Source: Pusillimonas sp. T7-7
GTDB taxonomy: Bacteria; Pseudomonadota; Gammaproteobacteria; Burkholderiales; Burkholderiaceae_B
Reading direction: 5' to 3'
Assembly: GCF_000209655.1 (NCBI RefSeq)
Contig: NC_015458.1
Span: 2,728,001 to 2,792,000 of the forward strand
DNA length: 64,000 nucleotides
Position numbers and translations under genes: made by a program. The notes below the pieces were generated by a model. That model had not been told where the DNA came from. It did no database searches and worked only from the letters and a program-made list of their open reading frames with translations. Positions 15,951-25,316 of this stretch are shown here, in pieces. Numbering within the stretch: position 1 is the first letter of the stretch; each line of letters opens with the position of its first letter.

Positions 15951-17927
15951 TCAGGCAGCCTTTTTAATGTTGCCGGGATGAACGGTTGCTGTAGCGATCT
16001 TCAGATCTGCTGAAATCATGCCACTGCGCCCGTCCTCGAACTTGACCTCGGTTTCTATGAACTGGTTTGTTTTTCCCTGGAACAGGGCATCGACCAGCAC
16101 ACCGTACTTTTGCGCAATAAAAGTACGGCGTACCTTGCGCGTACGGGTTAATTCGTCGTCGTCGGGATCCAGTTCCTTGTGCAGAATCAGGAAACGCGAG
16201 ACTTGCGAACCGGCCAGTTTGGGGTCGGCAGCCAGTTCGACGTTGACTTGGTTGACGCAGTCGCGGATCAGCTCGTAGACCTCTGGCTTGGCAGCCAGGT
16301 CGGTATAGCCGGCATAAGCCAGGCCCCGTCTTTCGGCCCAGTTGCCAACCGCTTCAAGGTCGATATTGATGAAGGCGCATACTTCAGGCATGTTTGCGCC
16401 AAAGGCCACAGCTTCTTTGATGTGTTGGAAGAACTTGAGCTTGTTCTCGATATATTTGGGCGCAAACAGGCTGCCATCGGCCAACTTGCCTACATCTTTG
16501 GCCCGATCGATGATCTTGAGCTGCCCGTCGTCGTCAAGGTAGCCCGCATCGCCTGTGTGATACCAGCCGTCTTCGGTATAAGACTCGGCGGTAGCCTGGG
16601 GATTGCGATAATAGCCCTTGAACATGCCAGGACTCTTGATCTGGATTTCGCCATCTTGGGCCACGCGGATCTCGACCCCTTTTACCGGCGGCCCGACCGT
16701 ATCGGAGCGAACCTGGCCATCGGACTGCACGCAGACGAAGACCGAGGTTTCGGTTGAGCCGTACAGCTGCTTCAGGTTGATGCCTATGGACCGGTAAAAC
16801 ACAAACAGATCCGGCCCGATGGCTTCCCCGGCCGTATAAGCGACACGCACCCGGCTCATGCCCAAGGCGTTACGCAAGGGGCCATATACCAGCATGTTCC
16901 CGATGGCGTACTTGAATTTGTCGAGGACACTGACGCTGGGGTCTTTATCGAGTATGCGCACCCCTACCCGGCGTGCCAGCCGCATGAATGCGTGAAACAT
17001 TTTCCGCTTGATGGCACTGGCGTCTTCCATGCGGATCATGACATGAGTCAGCAGGCCCTCGAGCACCCTGGGCGGCGCAAAATAATAGGTGGGGCCAATA
17101 TCGTGCATGTCGATCGAGACGGTATTGGGCGATTCTGGGTGATTCACAGTAAAACCTGTAACCAGGAACTGCGTATACGAAAACATGTTCTGCCCTATCC
17201 AGGCTGGCGGCAAATACGCCAGCACATCTTCCTGGTCGGTCAGGTTTTCGAATTCCTGGATGGCCAGCGCGCGATCGATAAGGGCATGATGCGACAGCAT
17301 GACGCCCTTGGGCTTGCCGGTGGTGCCCGAGGTATAGAACATGGCCGCCGCGTCGTCGGGCTTGATGGCTGCGATGGCGTCGTCTATATAGGCCGGATGG
17401 GCAGCAGCATGTTCGGCGCCCATATCGAGCAGCCGTTCGTAGCTCAGCAGGCGGTCTTCCTGATAGTTGCGCAAGCCGCGCGGATCGTCGTACACCACAT
17501 AAGCCAGGGCTGGACACTGCTCGCTGGCTTCAAACATCTTGTCGACTTGCTCTTGGTCTTCGACAACGGCTACGCGAATTTCTGCATCTTGCAGAACATA
17601 AAGCATTTCTTGTGCTACCGCGTCTTGGTACAGCGGCACAGGAATGGCGCCTATGGTCTGCGCCGCCATCATCGACAGATACAGACGTGGACGGTTCTCG
17701 CCTACAATGGCCACGTGCTGGCCGGGCCGGACACCCAGCGCAGCCAGGCCATTGGCCAGCGTGCGTACTTGCAGCGCAAGCTCGGCCCAGGTCATGGTTT
17801 GCCATATGCCCAGGTCTTTTTCACGCAACGCGGGGCGTGAGCCACGAACCTTGGCATGATGTTCCACCAACGCCGGAAACGTTGCCGGCACGGCGGGTGT
17901 GCTTTGCACAGGCAGTTTTTGCGGCAC
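15951..17927 (-). CDS. Long-chain-type acyl-CoA synthetase (AMP-forming)
   Basis: The 658-residue adenylate-forming ligase has the P-loop MFYTSGTTGKPKGVMLSHH, the A5 region QLYGSTETSVFV, and A7/A8 motifs DGWYHTGDAGYLDDDGQLKIIDRAKD (two adjacent pieces). The GTG at 17927 is chosen because GAAGGAG lies 6 bases upstream; residues before it are not family-like. It belongs to the FAA1-like group found as the first gene of Liv-type operons and probably traps an imported carboxylate as its CoA ester. It leads the seven-gene minus-strand operon and diverges from a Crp/Fnr regulator gene. Confidence 0.88.
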   Translation of the reverse strand: MPQKLPVQSTPAVPATFPALVEHHAKVRGSRPALREKDLGIWQTMTWAELALQVRTLANGLAALGVRPGQHVAIVGENRPRLYLSMMAAQTIGAIPVPLYQDAVAQEMLYVLQDAEIRVAVVEDQEQVDKMFEASEQCPALAYVVYDDPRGLRNYQEDRLLSYERLLDMGAEHAAAHPAYIDDAIAAIKPDDAAAMFYTSGTTGKPKGVMLSHHALIDRALAIQEFENLTDQEDVLAYLPPAWIGQNMFSYTQFLVTGFTVNHPESPNTVSIDMHDIGPTYYFAPPRVLEGLLTHVMIRMEDASAIKRKMFHAFMRLARRVGVRILDKDPSVSVLDKFKYAIGNMLVYGPLRNALGMSRVRVAYTAGEAIGPDLFVFYRSIGINLKQLYGSTETSVFVCVQSDGQVRSDTVGPPVKGVEIRVAQDGEIQIKSPGMFKGYYRNPQATAESYTEDGWYHTGDAGYLDDDGQLKIIDRAKDVGKLADGSLFAPKYIENKLKFFQHIKEAVAFGANMPEVCAFINIDLEAVGNWAERRGLAYAGYTDLAAKPEVYELIRDCVNQVNVELAADPKLAGSQVSRFLILHKELDPDDDELTRTRKVRRTFIAQKYGVLVDALFQGKTNQFIETEVKFEDGRSGMISADLKIATATVHPGNIKKAA

Positions 17928-18053
17928 GGTTGTCTCCTTCAGCCAAAAAACCAACCCCTTTGCGTAGGGATTTTTTAATCTGTATTGCCAGCTGTTTTAT
18001 GATCTGGCTTGTTCGTCACTGTGCTTAAGTTATAAGTTTGCCGGCGCCTCGAC

Positions 18054-18069
18054 TGTCACCGACGTGACA
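18054..18069. promoter_or_regulatory. Crp/Fnr-type inverted repeat
   Basis: TGTCACCGACGTGACA is a perfect inverted repeat with the 5-6-5 geometry (TGTCA-N6-TGACA) of Crp/Fnr family sites. It lies 28 bases before the ATG of the Crp/Fnr gene, in the divergent gap with the ligase-transporter operon. This makes it a good candidate operator for both directions. The site is seen; binding is inferred. Confidence 0.6.
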
Positions 18070-18096
18070 TTCCCGCCATTTCTAGGGTTAATCCTC

Positions 18097-18771
18097 ATGC
18101 TACTGAAAGACTCACTGCAAGATACCGCGGCGTGGTTCAGCTTACTGGAAGCAGAGCAGCAAGCGCGCGTGCAGCGTGACGTATCAGTTACGCAATATCC
18201 TGCAGGAGCCATCATAGAACGCAAAGGGGAAAAAGCCTACGCCTGGATGGGTGTACTGGCCGGCCTGATCAAAGTATCGGTGGGTAATCAAGACGGGAAA
18301 ATGGCCTCGCTGACGGGTGTTCCCCCAGGCGGATGGATAGGCGAGGGCTCATTGCTCAAGCGGGAATCACGCAAATACGACGTCGTTGCCTTGCGCGACT
18401 CAAGCATCGCCCGCTTGCCCGAAAACACGTTTAACTGGCTGCTGGACAACAGCATTCCGTTCAACCGCTACCTGCTGCATCAGTTGAACGAGCGTGTGGG
18501 CCAGTTCATAGGCAAGGCCGAATACGATCGCCTGCTGGCGCCCGATGCGCGCGTGGCCCGCTGCCTGGCCGAACTGTTCAACCCGCTGCTTTACCCCGGC
18601 AAAAGCATGCGGCTGGACATTACCCAGGAAGAAATTGGCTATCTGGCACGTACATCACGGCAGCGCACCAACCAGGCGCTGCGTACACTCGAAGACGCGC
18701 AACTGCTGAAAGTCGAATACGGCGCGGTCCAGGTACTGGATTTGGCCGGCCTGCGCCAATACGGCATGTAG
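18097..18771 (+). CDS. Crp/Fnr-family transcription regulator
   Basis: The 224-residue product has a cyclic-nucleotide-binding-like beta-barrel (residues about 15-120, with GVLAGLIKVSVG and GGWIGEGSLLKRE) and a C-terminal winged helix (DITQEEIGYLARTSRQRTNQAL, in adjacent parts). It lacks the N-terminal cysteine cluster of Fnr, so it is not an iron-sulfur oxygen sensor of that type. I prefer the ATG at 18097 over the in-frame GTG at 18064, which would lie inside the inverted repeat. It diverges from the ligase-Liv operon, its likely target. Confidence 0.88.
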   Translation: MLLKDSLQDTAAWFSLLEAEQQARVQRDVSVTQYPAGAIIERKGEKAYAWMGVLAGLIKVSVGNQDGKMASLTGVPPGGWIGEGSLLKRESRKYDVVALRDSSIARLPENTFNWLLDNSIPFNRYLLHQLNERVGQFIGKAEYDRLLAPDARVARCLAELFNPLLYPGKSMRLDITQEEIGYLARTSRQRTNQALRTLEDAQLLKVEYGAVQVLDLAGLRQYGM

Positions 18772-18774
18772 CTC

Positions 18775-18810
18775 ATGCCCGATACAAGCACGCACGCCTG
18801 AATCGGGCAT
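18775..18810. terminator. Hairpin between convergent genes
   Basis: ATGCCCGAT and ATCGGGCAT form a perfect 9-bp stem with an 18-nt loop, starting just after the Crp/Fnr stop and ahead of the convergent Bug-receptor stop. No U-tract follows on either strand, so termination is possible but unproven. Confidence 0.4.
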
Positions 18811-18819
18811 GACGGCAGA

Positions 18820-19782
18820 TCAGTCCAGCTTGATGCCGGCCTTTTTGATTACGTCTGCCCATTCTTTGCGCTGAGCCTCGGCATAAGCCTTGAAGTCGGC
18901 AGCATTCATGGGCAGGGGCTCGACCCCCATGGCGGTAATCTTCTCGTTCACCTCAGGCGTTTTCAAGACAGCCTGCAGGTCGGCGCTGAGCTTCTGGACA
19001 ACCTCGGCAGGCATGTTCTGCGGCCCAACCAGGCCTTGCCAGGCATAGGCGGTAAAGTTCTTGACGCCCGCTTCCGCCATGGTGGGAACATTGGGCAGGC
19101 TTGCCAGGCGCTCAGGTGTGGCCACCGCCAATACCCGCAATTTGCCGGCCTTGATGTTTGATGCGGCCGCGGCCGAGTCGACAAAACCCAGGCTGACTTG
19201 CCCGCCCAGCAGGTCTTGCAGCGCCGGGGCAGCCCCTTTGTAAGGTACATGAGTGATCTTGACGTCGGCCCGCTGCTTGAACATTTCCAGCGCCAGATGG
19301 TGCGGCGATCCAGCTCCGGCCGAAGCCGATGTAAGGCTATCCGGTTTTTCGCGTGCCGCTGCAATGACGTCCTGCACGGTCTTGAAGGGCGAGCTTTCGT
19401 TCACGGCCAGCATCAGGGGAAAGCGGGCCAGGCCGCCAATATAGGTGAATTTGTCGGGGTCGTACTGCAGCGAAGCATAAAGCGAAGGGTTGAACGCCAG
19501 CGTACCGGAGTCGGCAGTGCCCACCACATAGCCATCGGGCTGGGCTTGCTGTACGTAGGTGGCACCAATAATGGTCGCCGCGCCCGGCTTGTTTTCTACA
19601 ACAATGGTCTGACCCAGCGTTTTTTCCAGGCCTGCGGCAACGACACGGCCGATCACGTCAGAGCCGCCACCGGCCGGATAAGGAATAACCCACTGGACAG
19701 CCCTTTCGGGCCAGGCGGCCTGAGCCAGGCTGGCTGCGCCAAGCAAGGAAAGGGCAACCAGGCCCTTCAGTAATTTAGACAT
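18820..19782 (-). CDS. Bug-family (tripartite tricarboxylate transporter) receptor
   Basis: A 320-residue periplasmic protein with a signal peptide (cleavage after LAQA, residue 22) and Bug motifs: WVIPYPAGGGSDVIGR, VVENKPGAA, THVPYKGAAPALQDLLGGQV and PNVPTMAEAG. Bug receptors bind carboxylates, amino acids or vitamins without charged-residue contacts. The start at 19782 has GGAGG upstream. No tctAB permease genes are nearby; orphan Bug receptors are abundant in Bordetella relatives and support the taxonomic assignment. The ligand is unknown. Confidence 0.92.
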   Translation of the reverse strand: MSKLLKGLVALSLLGAASLAQAAWPERAVQWVIPYPAGGGSDVIGRVVAAGLEKTLGQTIVVENKPGAATIIGATYVQQAQPDGYVVGTADSGTLAFNPSLYASLQYDPDKFTYIGGLARFPLMLAVNESSPFKTVQDVIAAAREKPDSLTSASAGAGSPHHLALEMFKQRADVKITHVPYKGAAPALQDLLGGQVSLGFVDSAAAASNIKAGKLRVLAVATPERLASLPNVPTMAEAGVKNFTAYAWQGLVGPQNMPAEVVQKLSADLQAVLKTPEVNEKITAMGVEPLPMNAADFKAYAEAQRKEWADVIKKAGIKLD

Positions 19783-19869
19783 GAATGTTTCCTCCGTTGA
19801 ATGCATCAATACAAACTTTTTATGTTTGTCATTATGCAACGGATTTAACATGGATCAAATTCAGGATTG

Positions 19870-21165
19870 CTATCGCACCATGCCTGCAGCCACTGTTTGG
19901 TGCGTTGCCGCATCGATCAGAATGAAGGCGCCTGTAGCCGGATGGTCGACATAGGAATCCAGAGCCAGCAGGTCACGCGCCAGCAATGTAACGTGTCCAA
20001 TATCGTTCATGTCCAGCGTCCCGGCAGCCACCACATTTTGCAGCTCATGGATATCACGCCGGGTGTGTACGGCTTTGACACGCGCCTGGGTCAACCGTGT
20101 CCCCTGTTTCAACCAGTACTGACGGCTAGGGCTCAATACTTGCTGGTCCAGCCAGCACAACTCGGCATCAAACTCTCGAGCCAGATTGATGTGCGCGTTG
20201 GCCGGAACGATCAGGTCTCCGCGAGACACATCAATATCCTTGTCCAGCACGATGGTGATGCTTTCGCCATCCTCAGCCCGTTCCACGTCCTGCTCGCCTC
20301 GCAGCAGCCTGGCCACACGGGCTTGCTGACCATTAGGCAAGACTTTGACGTAGTCGCCCACGTTCAGGCCGGCGCCGGCAAGCTGCCCGGCATAACCTCG
20401 GAAATGATCGCTGCTGTGCCCCGCATGGCGGATGACCCACTGCACGAAAAAGCGGGACTGGGACAGCCCTTCGACAACACGGTTGGGAAGGGTTTCCAGC
20501 AGCGACAACAGTGTGGGGCCCTCGTACCAGGGCGTATTGCCGGATGGCACGACCACGTTGTCTCCTTTCAGGGCAGACAAGGGAATAATATGAAAATGCG
20601 CTATGCCCAACTTGCCTGCCAGCTCGGCATAAGACTGCCGGATGCGTTCAAAAACCTTGGGATCCCAACCCACCAGGTCCATCTTGTTGACTGCCACCAC
20701 AATGTGGCGCAAACCCAGCAGCTGGGCCAGTGCGCTGTGGCGTTTGGTTTGCGGCAACAGCTTGCCATCAGCTGCCCGGCTGGCATCCACCAGTACGATA
20801 GCGGCTTGCGCCGTTGAGGCGCCTGTAACCATATTGCGCGTGTACTGCTCGTGACCCGGTGCATCGGCAATAATGAATTTGCGCAGCGGCGTGGCAAAGT
20901 AGCGATACGCCACGTCAATGGTAATACCCTGCTCCCGCTCGGCCTCCAGGCCATCAGTCAGCAAAGATAGGTCAATTTCATTGACCGCCACCCGTTTGTA
21001 CTTGGAGCGGGCAATAGACGCCATCTGATCGGCAAAGACACCCTTGCTGTCATACAGCAACCTGCCTATCAGCGTGGATTTCCCGTCATCCACAGAGCCG
21101 GCGGTGATCAAACGCAGCACGCCAGTGTCGTGGGCGGACACCCACGAATCATTGATTGCATTCAT
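19870..21165 (-). CDS. cysN: Sulfate adenylyltransferase subunit 1 (GTPase)
   Basis: The 431-residue GTPase couples GTP hydrolysis to APS formation by CysD. G-motifs are AGSVDDGKSTLIGRLL (G1), DVAYRYF (switch), DAPGHEQYTRNM (G3) and VNKMDLV (G4), followed by two beta-barrel domains. It begins with the ATG at 21163-21165, which overlaps the cysD stop in a TAATG junction, indicating translational coupling. The product ends before any APS-kinase domain, so it is CysN and not the CysNC fusion. No cysC is in the window. Confidence 0.94.
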   Translation of the reverse strand: MNAINDSWVSAHDTGVLRLITAGSVDDGKSTLIGRLLYDSKGVFADQMASIARSKYKRVAVNEIDLSLLTDGLEAEREQGITIDVAYRYFATPLRKFIIADAPGHEQYTRNMVTGASTAQAAIVLVDASRAADGKLLPQTKRHSALAQLLGLRHIVVAVNKMDLVGWDPKVFERIRQSYAELAGKLGIAHFHIIPLSALKGDNVVVPSGNTPWYEGPTLLSLLETLPNRVVEGLSQSRFFVQWVIRHAGHSSDHFRGYAGQLAGAGLNVGDYVKVLPNGQQARVARLLRGEQDVERAEDGESITIVLDKDIDVSRGDLIVPANAHINLAREFDAELCWLDQQVLSPSRQYWLKQGTRLTQARVKAVHTRRDIHELQNVVAAGTLDMNDIGHVTLLARDLLALDSYVDHPATGAFILIDAATHQTVAAGMVR

Positions 21166-22073
21166 TAAAAGTACCCCTGTTTTTTGCGCCGCTCCATTGA
21201 AGCTTCGGATGTCTGGTCGTCCATGCGGGTCGCGCCGCGCTCGGTAATCGTGGTGATTGCAGTTTCGGCAATGATGGTCTGTGGATCGGCAGCCGTCGAG
21301 GCAACAGGGCAGGTGCAGGAAATATCGCCTACCGTTCGAAAGCGCACCGTCATTGTTTCCGGGATTTCGGTGGGGCGCGGCGGCGTGATGGGCGTAACCG
21401 GAACCAGCAAGCCATTGCGCTGCACCACCAAGCGCTCGTGCGCGTAATAGATGGAGGGCAAGCTGAGCTTTTCGCGTGCAATGTATTGCCACACGTCCAG
21501 CTCGGTCCAGTTGGAAATCGGAAACACACGCATGTTCTCGCCGGCATGCACCTTGGTGTTGAACAGATTCCACAGTTCGGGTCGCTGGGCCTTGGGATCC
21601 CACTGGCCAAACTCGTTCCTGAAAGAAAACACCCGCTCTTTGGCGCGCGCCTTTTCTTCATCGCGGCGCGCGCCGCCTATGCAGGCATCAAAACCGAACT
21701 CCTCGATGGCTTCCAGCAAAGTGACCGCCTGGGCGGCATTGCGAGAATCAGTTTCGCGCCGCAAGGCGACGGTGCCGCGGGCAATTGAGTCTTCGACATG
21801 CCGAACGATGAGGGTTTCGCCCAGCTCATTGATACGCTGGTCACGAAAGGCGATAACCTCATCAAAGTTATGGCCGGTATCGATATGCATCAAGGGAAAC
21901 GGAAAACCCGCCGGGCGGAAAGCCTTCTCGGCCAAGCGCAGCAATACGACGGAATCTTTACCGCCCGAGAACAAGAGCACCGGACGTTCACACTCGGCGG
22001 CCACCTCTCGCAAAATATAAATGGCTTCCGACTCCAGCCAGTCCAGATGTGTACGCGAAGAAATATCACCCAT
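21165..22073 (-). CDS. cysD: Sulfate adenylyltransferase subunit 2
   Basis: The 302-residue ATP sulfurylase catalytic subunit makes APS from sulfate and ATP. It has the PP-loop LLFSGGKDSVVLL (SGGKDS at 36-41), MHIDTGHNFDE and the conserved GGARRDEEKARAKER segment. It lies between cysH and cysN in the sulfate assimilation operon, 25 bases after the cysH stop. Confidence 0.96.
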   Translation of the reverse strand: MGDISSRTHLDWLESEAIYILREVAAECERPVLLFSGGKDSVVLLRLAEKAFRPAGFPFPLMHIDTGHNFDEVIAFRDQRINELGETLIVRHVEDSIARGTVALRRETDSRNAAQAVTLLEAIEEFGFDACIGGARRDEEKARAKERVFSFRNEFGQWDPKAQRPELWNLFNTKVHAGENMRVFPISNWTELDVWQYIAREKLSLPSIYYAHERLVVQRNGLLVPVTPITPPRPTEIPETMTVRFRTVGDISCTCPVASTAADPQTIIAETAITTITERGATRMDDQTSEASMERRKKQGYF

Positions 22074-22098
22074 GTTCGTATCCTGTTCAGTTTTTCAC

Positions 22099-22800
22099 TT
22101 AGCTCACATGCAGACCGCATTCCCGGGATAGTTTTTGTTCCCACCACCAGCGTCCAGACCTGATGTCTTCGCCGGCACGAATGGCACGGGTACAGGGCTC
22201 GCAACCTATCGATGGGTAACCTTGGTCGTGCAGCGGGTTATACGGAATATCCAGCGCATGCACGACTTCCCATACCTGCTCCAGCGTCCAGTTGGCCAGC
22301 GGGTTGTACTTGTGCAGACCAAAGACCGCATCAAACTCTGTTTCGGTCAACTCGGTACGGGTCAGAGATTGTTCGCGCCGCTGGCCTGTGACCCATGCCG
22401 GACGTCCTTGCAAGATGCGCCGCAAAGGCTCCACCTTGCGCAAGCCGCAACAGGCCTTGCGCAGCTCAATACTTTCATAGAAAGCAAAGGCACCATGTTC
22501 ATCGACATGCCTCTTGACCGCGACGGGATCAGGCTGCACCATATTCACCGTAACGCCGTAACGATCGTGAATATGGTCCACCAGCGCCAGCGTTTCTGGG
22601 TGCAGGCGTCCGGTGTCCAGCGTAAATACTTCAATAGGTAGACCAGCATCAAAAATCGCGTGAGCCATTAACATGTCTTCCACACCCAGCGATGATGCAA
22701 AGACCACGCCGGGATGCTTGCCCGCAATACCCGCCAGATTTTCCTGCAGCACGGCCCATTGTCCAGACGTCGCGGTATTCACAGAAGTCAGCATTGCCAT
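22099..22800 (-). CDS. cysH: APS/PAPS reductase (phosphoadenylyl-sulfate reductase family)
   Basis: Reduces adenylyl sulfate to sulfite with thioredoxin. The two cysteine pairs (KACCGLRK and GCEPCTRAI) that ligate a 4Fe-4S cluster are present, which points to an APS reductase instead of an E. coli-type PAPS reductase. Other motifs are SSLGVEDML, FTLDTGRLHPET and WVTGQRREQS; the C-terminus ends RECGLHVS with the catalytic cysteine. Several ATGs are possible; 22800 is chosen for its AAGG site 6 bases upstream (233 aa). First gene of cysHDN. Confidence 0.92.
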   Translation of the reverse strand: MAMLTSVNTATSGQWAVLQENLAGIAGKHPGVVFASSLGVEDMLMAHAIFDAGLPIEVFTLDTGRLHPETLALVDHIHDRYGVTVNMVQPDPVAVKRHVDEHGAFAFYESIELRKACCGLRKVEPLRRILQGRPAWVTGQRREQSLTRTELTETEFDAVFGLHKYNPLANWTLEQVWEVVHALDIPYNPLHDQGYPSIGCEPCTRAIRAGEDIRSGRWWWEQKLSRECGLHVS

Positions 22801-22945
22801 CATTTGCCTTACGCCCAATAGCATCTGGGCGCCCGATATAAAGAATTCATTCTGACCGCCCCGCAGCATCAAGGGAACGACTTAATAGTTAAGTGTTTAT
22901 CACTGTTCGCCATTAACAGAAAAAGACATAAGCTCATGCATGCAA

Positions 22946-22987
22946 TACGTCCCTTTTTAATTTTTCTGAACTTTTATTGGGGACGTA
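22946..22987. promoter_or_regulatory. Inverted repeat in the cysH-gdhA divergent region
   Basis: TACGTCCC (22946-22953) and GGGACGTA (22980-22987) form a perfect 8-base inverted repeat separated by 26 AT-rich bases containing T-runs. It is centred in the 267-base gap between the divergent cysH and gdhA genes. It may be a bipartite regulator site for either gene. No factor can be named from sequence alone. Confidence 0.35.
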
Positions 22988-23067
22988 ATATGATCTGCGC
23001 ACTAAAATAGGCACACCCGGGCAACCAGGGCCCCTTGTCATTTCACCTACAGCATAAGGCTCAAACC

Positions 23068-24357
23068 ATGTCAGAACACCCGACACACGCACTTCCTTCT
23101 TACCTCAACGCCCACGACCTGGGCCCTTGGGGTATTTATCTTGAGCAGGTCGAACGTGTAACGCCTTATCTGGGTAAGCTGGCCAGGTGGGTTGAAACCC
23201 TTAAAAGACCCAAGCGTTCGCTCATTGTCGATATCCCCATCGAGCTCGATAACGGCACGATTGCCCACTTCGAAGGCTATCGGGTCCAGCACAATACCTC
23301 ACGCGGCCCCGGCAAGGGCGGCGTACGTTTTCACCAAGACGTCACTCTGTCCGAGGTCATGGCGCTTTCTGCATGGATGTCCGTCAAGTCTGCCGCCGTC
23401 AATCTACCCTTTGGCGGTGCCAAGGGCGGCGTGCGCATAGACCCACGCAACTACACGCGCGGCGAACTTGAGCGCGTCACACGCCGCTACACCAGTGAAA
23501 TCGGCGCCATCATCGGGCCCAACAAAGACATTCCCGCACCCGATGTCAACACCAACGCGCAGACCATGGCCTGGATGATGGACACCTATTCCATGAATGA
23601 AGGCGCCACCACTACTGGCGTAGTCACGGGCAAACCGGTTTCTTTAGGTGGCAGCCTGGGCCGGGTCGAAGCCACTGGCCGGGGCGTCTTCGTGGTGGGC
23701 CGCGAAGCCGCTCACGATGCAGGCATACCCATCGAGGGCGCGCGCATCGTCATTCAGGGTTTCGGCAATGTGGGCGGCACCGCGGCACGCCTTTTCTACG
23801 AAGCCGGAGCAAAAGTCATTGCCATACAAGACCATACCGGCTGCGTGCACAACAGCGCCGGCCTTGATGTCCTGGCATTGCTCAAGCATGTGGAAGAACA
23901 TGGCGGCATTGCCGACGCCCCCAATACCGAAAGCCTGTCGGCAGCCGAATTCTGGTCACTGGAAACCGAGCTGCTCATTCCTGCCGCGCTTGAAGGCCAG
24001 CTGCATAAAGACAATGCCAACTCCGTACGCGCCAAAATCGTTATCGAAGGCGCCAACGGCCCAACCACGCCCGAAGCCGACGACATCCTGACCGCCAACG
24101 GCACCCTGATCGTCCCTGATGTGCTGGCCAATGCCGGCGGTGTCACCGTCAGCTATTTCGAATGGGTGCAGGACTTCTCCAGCTTCTACTGGACCGAAGA
24201 CGAAATCAATCACCGCCTTGAAGCCATGATGATATCCGCTTACGCCTCTGTTTCCGCAGTAGCGAAGGAGCATCAGGTCAGTCAGCGCACAGCCGCCTTC
24301 ATCACAGCCTGCACCCGCATACTGGAAGCACGCGAAGTACGCGGTCTTTATCCTTGA
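23068..24357 (+). CDS. gdhA: Glutamate dehydrogenase
   Basis: Interconverts glutamate and 2-oxoglutarate plus ammonia. The 429-residue product carries the Glu/Leu/Phe/Val dehydrogenase signature around the catalytic lysine ([14 protein letters not shown]), a [20 protein letters not shown] dinucleotide-domain entry and the Rossmann motif [10 protein letters not shown]. About 430 residues is the hexameric GdhA length typical of beta-proteobacteria. The ATG at 23068 (AAGG upstream) is preferred over the in-frame TTG at 23035. Its stop abuts the convergent glycosyltransferase stop with no gap. NAD or NADP preference cannot be judged. Confidence 0.95.
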   Translation: MSEHPTHALPSYLNAHDLGPWGIYLEQVERVTPYLGKLARWVETLKRPKRSLIVDIPIELDNGTIAHFEGYRVQHNTSRGPGKGGVRFHQDVTLSEVMALSAWMSVKSAAVNLPFGGAKGGVRIDPRNYTRGELERVTRRYTSEIGAIIGPNKDIPAPDVNTNAQTMAWMMDTYSMNEGATTTGVVTGKPVSLGGSLGRVEATGRGVFVVGREAAHDAGIPIEGARIVIQGFGNVGGTAARLFYEAGAKVIAIQDHTGCVHNSAGLDVLALLKHVEEHGGIADAPNTESLSAAEFWSLETELLIPAALEGQLHKDNANSVRAKIVIEGANGPTTPEADDILTANGTLIVPDVLANAGGVTVSYFEWVQDFSSFYWTEDEINHRLEAMMISAYASVSAVAKEHQVSQRTAAFITACTRILEAREVRGLYP

Positions 24358-25278
24358 TCAGAACTTCTGCGACGAAGACATCATCGACGCGAGGCCGGCC
24401 TGCAGGTCGAAGGGGGCCTCCGCATCGAACAGTGCCCGCATATTTTCCAACGACGGCGATATAACGCGCCGTTGGCACAAAACACGCGGCATGCCCACCG
24501 CCACATCGGCAAGCGTGCGCCAAAAGATTCTCTTTAAACGCGCATGACCCAACTGCTTGCAGGTCCTGCGCCATGCAGGCCGCCATGGACGGCGCATCCA
24601 GGTGAGCCATATATCGTTGCGTATCCGTCGCCGCTCACGCAGACGGGAATCCTCCCGGCCAGAGGGAAAGCATCTGCCGACCACATCAGCCGCATACACA
24701 ACATGCCAGCCGCGCTCCTCCATATCCAAAGCCATCAATGCCTCTTCACCCCCCATGGAAAAAGGCGGCCAGTACCCTCCTGCATCAATGAAAGCGCGCG
24801 TCCGCATGACACACGCCCTCGCCATGAAATCAAGCAAGCGAGGCCCAGGCAAGCGCCCGCGCGGCAGGGGACTTTGCGCCATGTTCATACAGGCAGGACT
24901 CAGCTGTCGGGCAGGTCCGATCTGCATGCAGGCGCTCAGCACAGCGACATCAGGCGCCGCGTCCAGTGTTGCTGCGGCACGCTCCAGCGCACCCGGTTCC
25001 CAGCGGATATCGTCATCGCAAAATGCGATATAGGGAGTATGAGCGTAGGCAGCACCAATATTGCGAGCGGCTCCTCCCAGGTTGCGGCGCGCCCGGATCA
25101 GCATGACCGAAGGAAACTGCGCGGCAATCGCCGCTGATGTCCCGTCTGTCGACCCATTGTCAATGACGATAATCGGCCACCTGCCGGGCAAACGGCAAAT
25201 CGAGGCCAGCGCATTCAGAACAGGTATCCGCCTGTTGTGCGTCGTCAAAACGATCGATATGCGTCCTTCACTAGGCAT
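24358..25278 (-). CDS. GT2-family glycosyltransferase under a sigma-54-type promoter
   Basis: The 306-residue GT-A fold enzyme begins ISIVLTTHNRRIPVLNAL and has the nucleotide-sugar motifs VIDNGSTDGT and FCDDDIRW (the DXD-like metal site). A basic, tryptophan-rich C-terminal region (WLTWMRRPWRPAWRR) could associate with the membrane surface. The acceptor is unknown: no polysaccharide, flagellar or O-antigen genes are adjacent. It lies downstream of the sigma-54 response regulator with its own GG-N10-GC element 39 bases before the start. That makes it the clearest non-regulatory target of the module. Confidence 0.85.
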   Translation of the reverse strand: MPSEGRISIVLTTHNRRIPVLNALASICRLPGRWPIIVIDNGSTDGTSAAIAAQFPSVMLIRARRNLGGAARNIGAAYAHTPYIAFCDDDIRWEPGALERAAATLDAAPDVAVLSACMQIGPARQLSPACMNMAQSPLPRGRLPGPRLLDFMARACVMRTRAFIDAGGYWPPFSMGGEEALMALDMEERGWHVVYAADVVGRCFPSGREDSRLRERRRIRNDIWLTWMRRPWRPAWRRTCKQLGHARLKRIFWRTLADVAVGMPRVLCQRRVISPSLENMRALFDAEAPFDLQAGLASMMSSSQKF

Positions 25279-25316
25279 TGCGAAAACCCTGGCGAATTGA
25301 TGAATAGCCTGCTGCC

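Noticed and set aside
19867..20817. 316-codon plus-strand open frame
   Set aside because: Antisense of cysN, which has all G-motifs; the frame has no domain or ribosome site.
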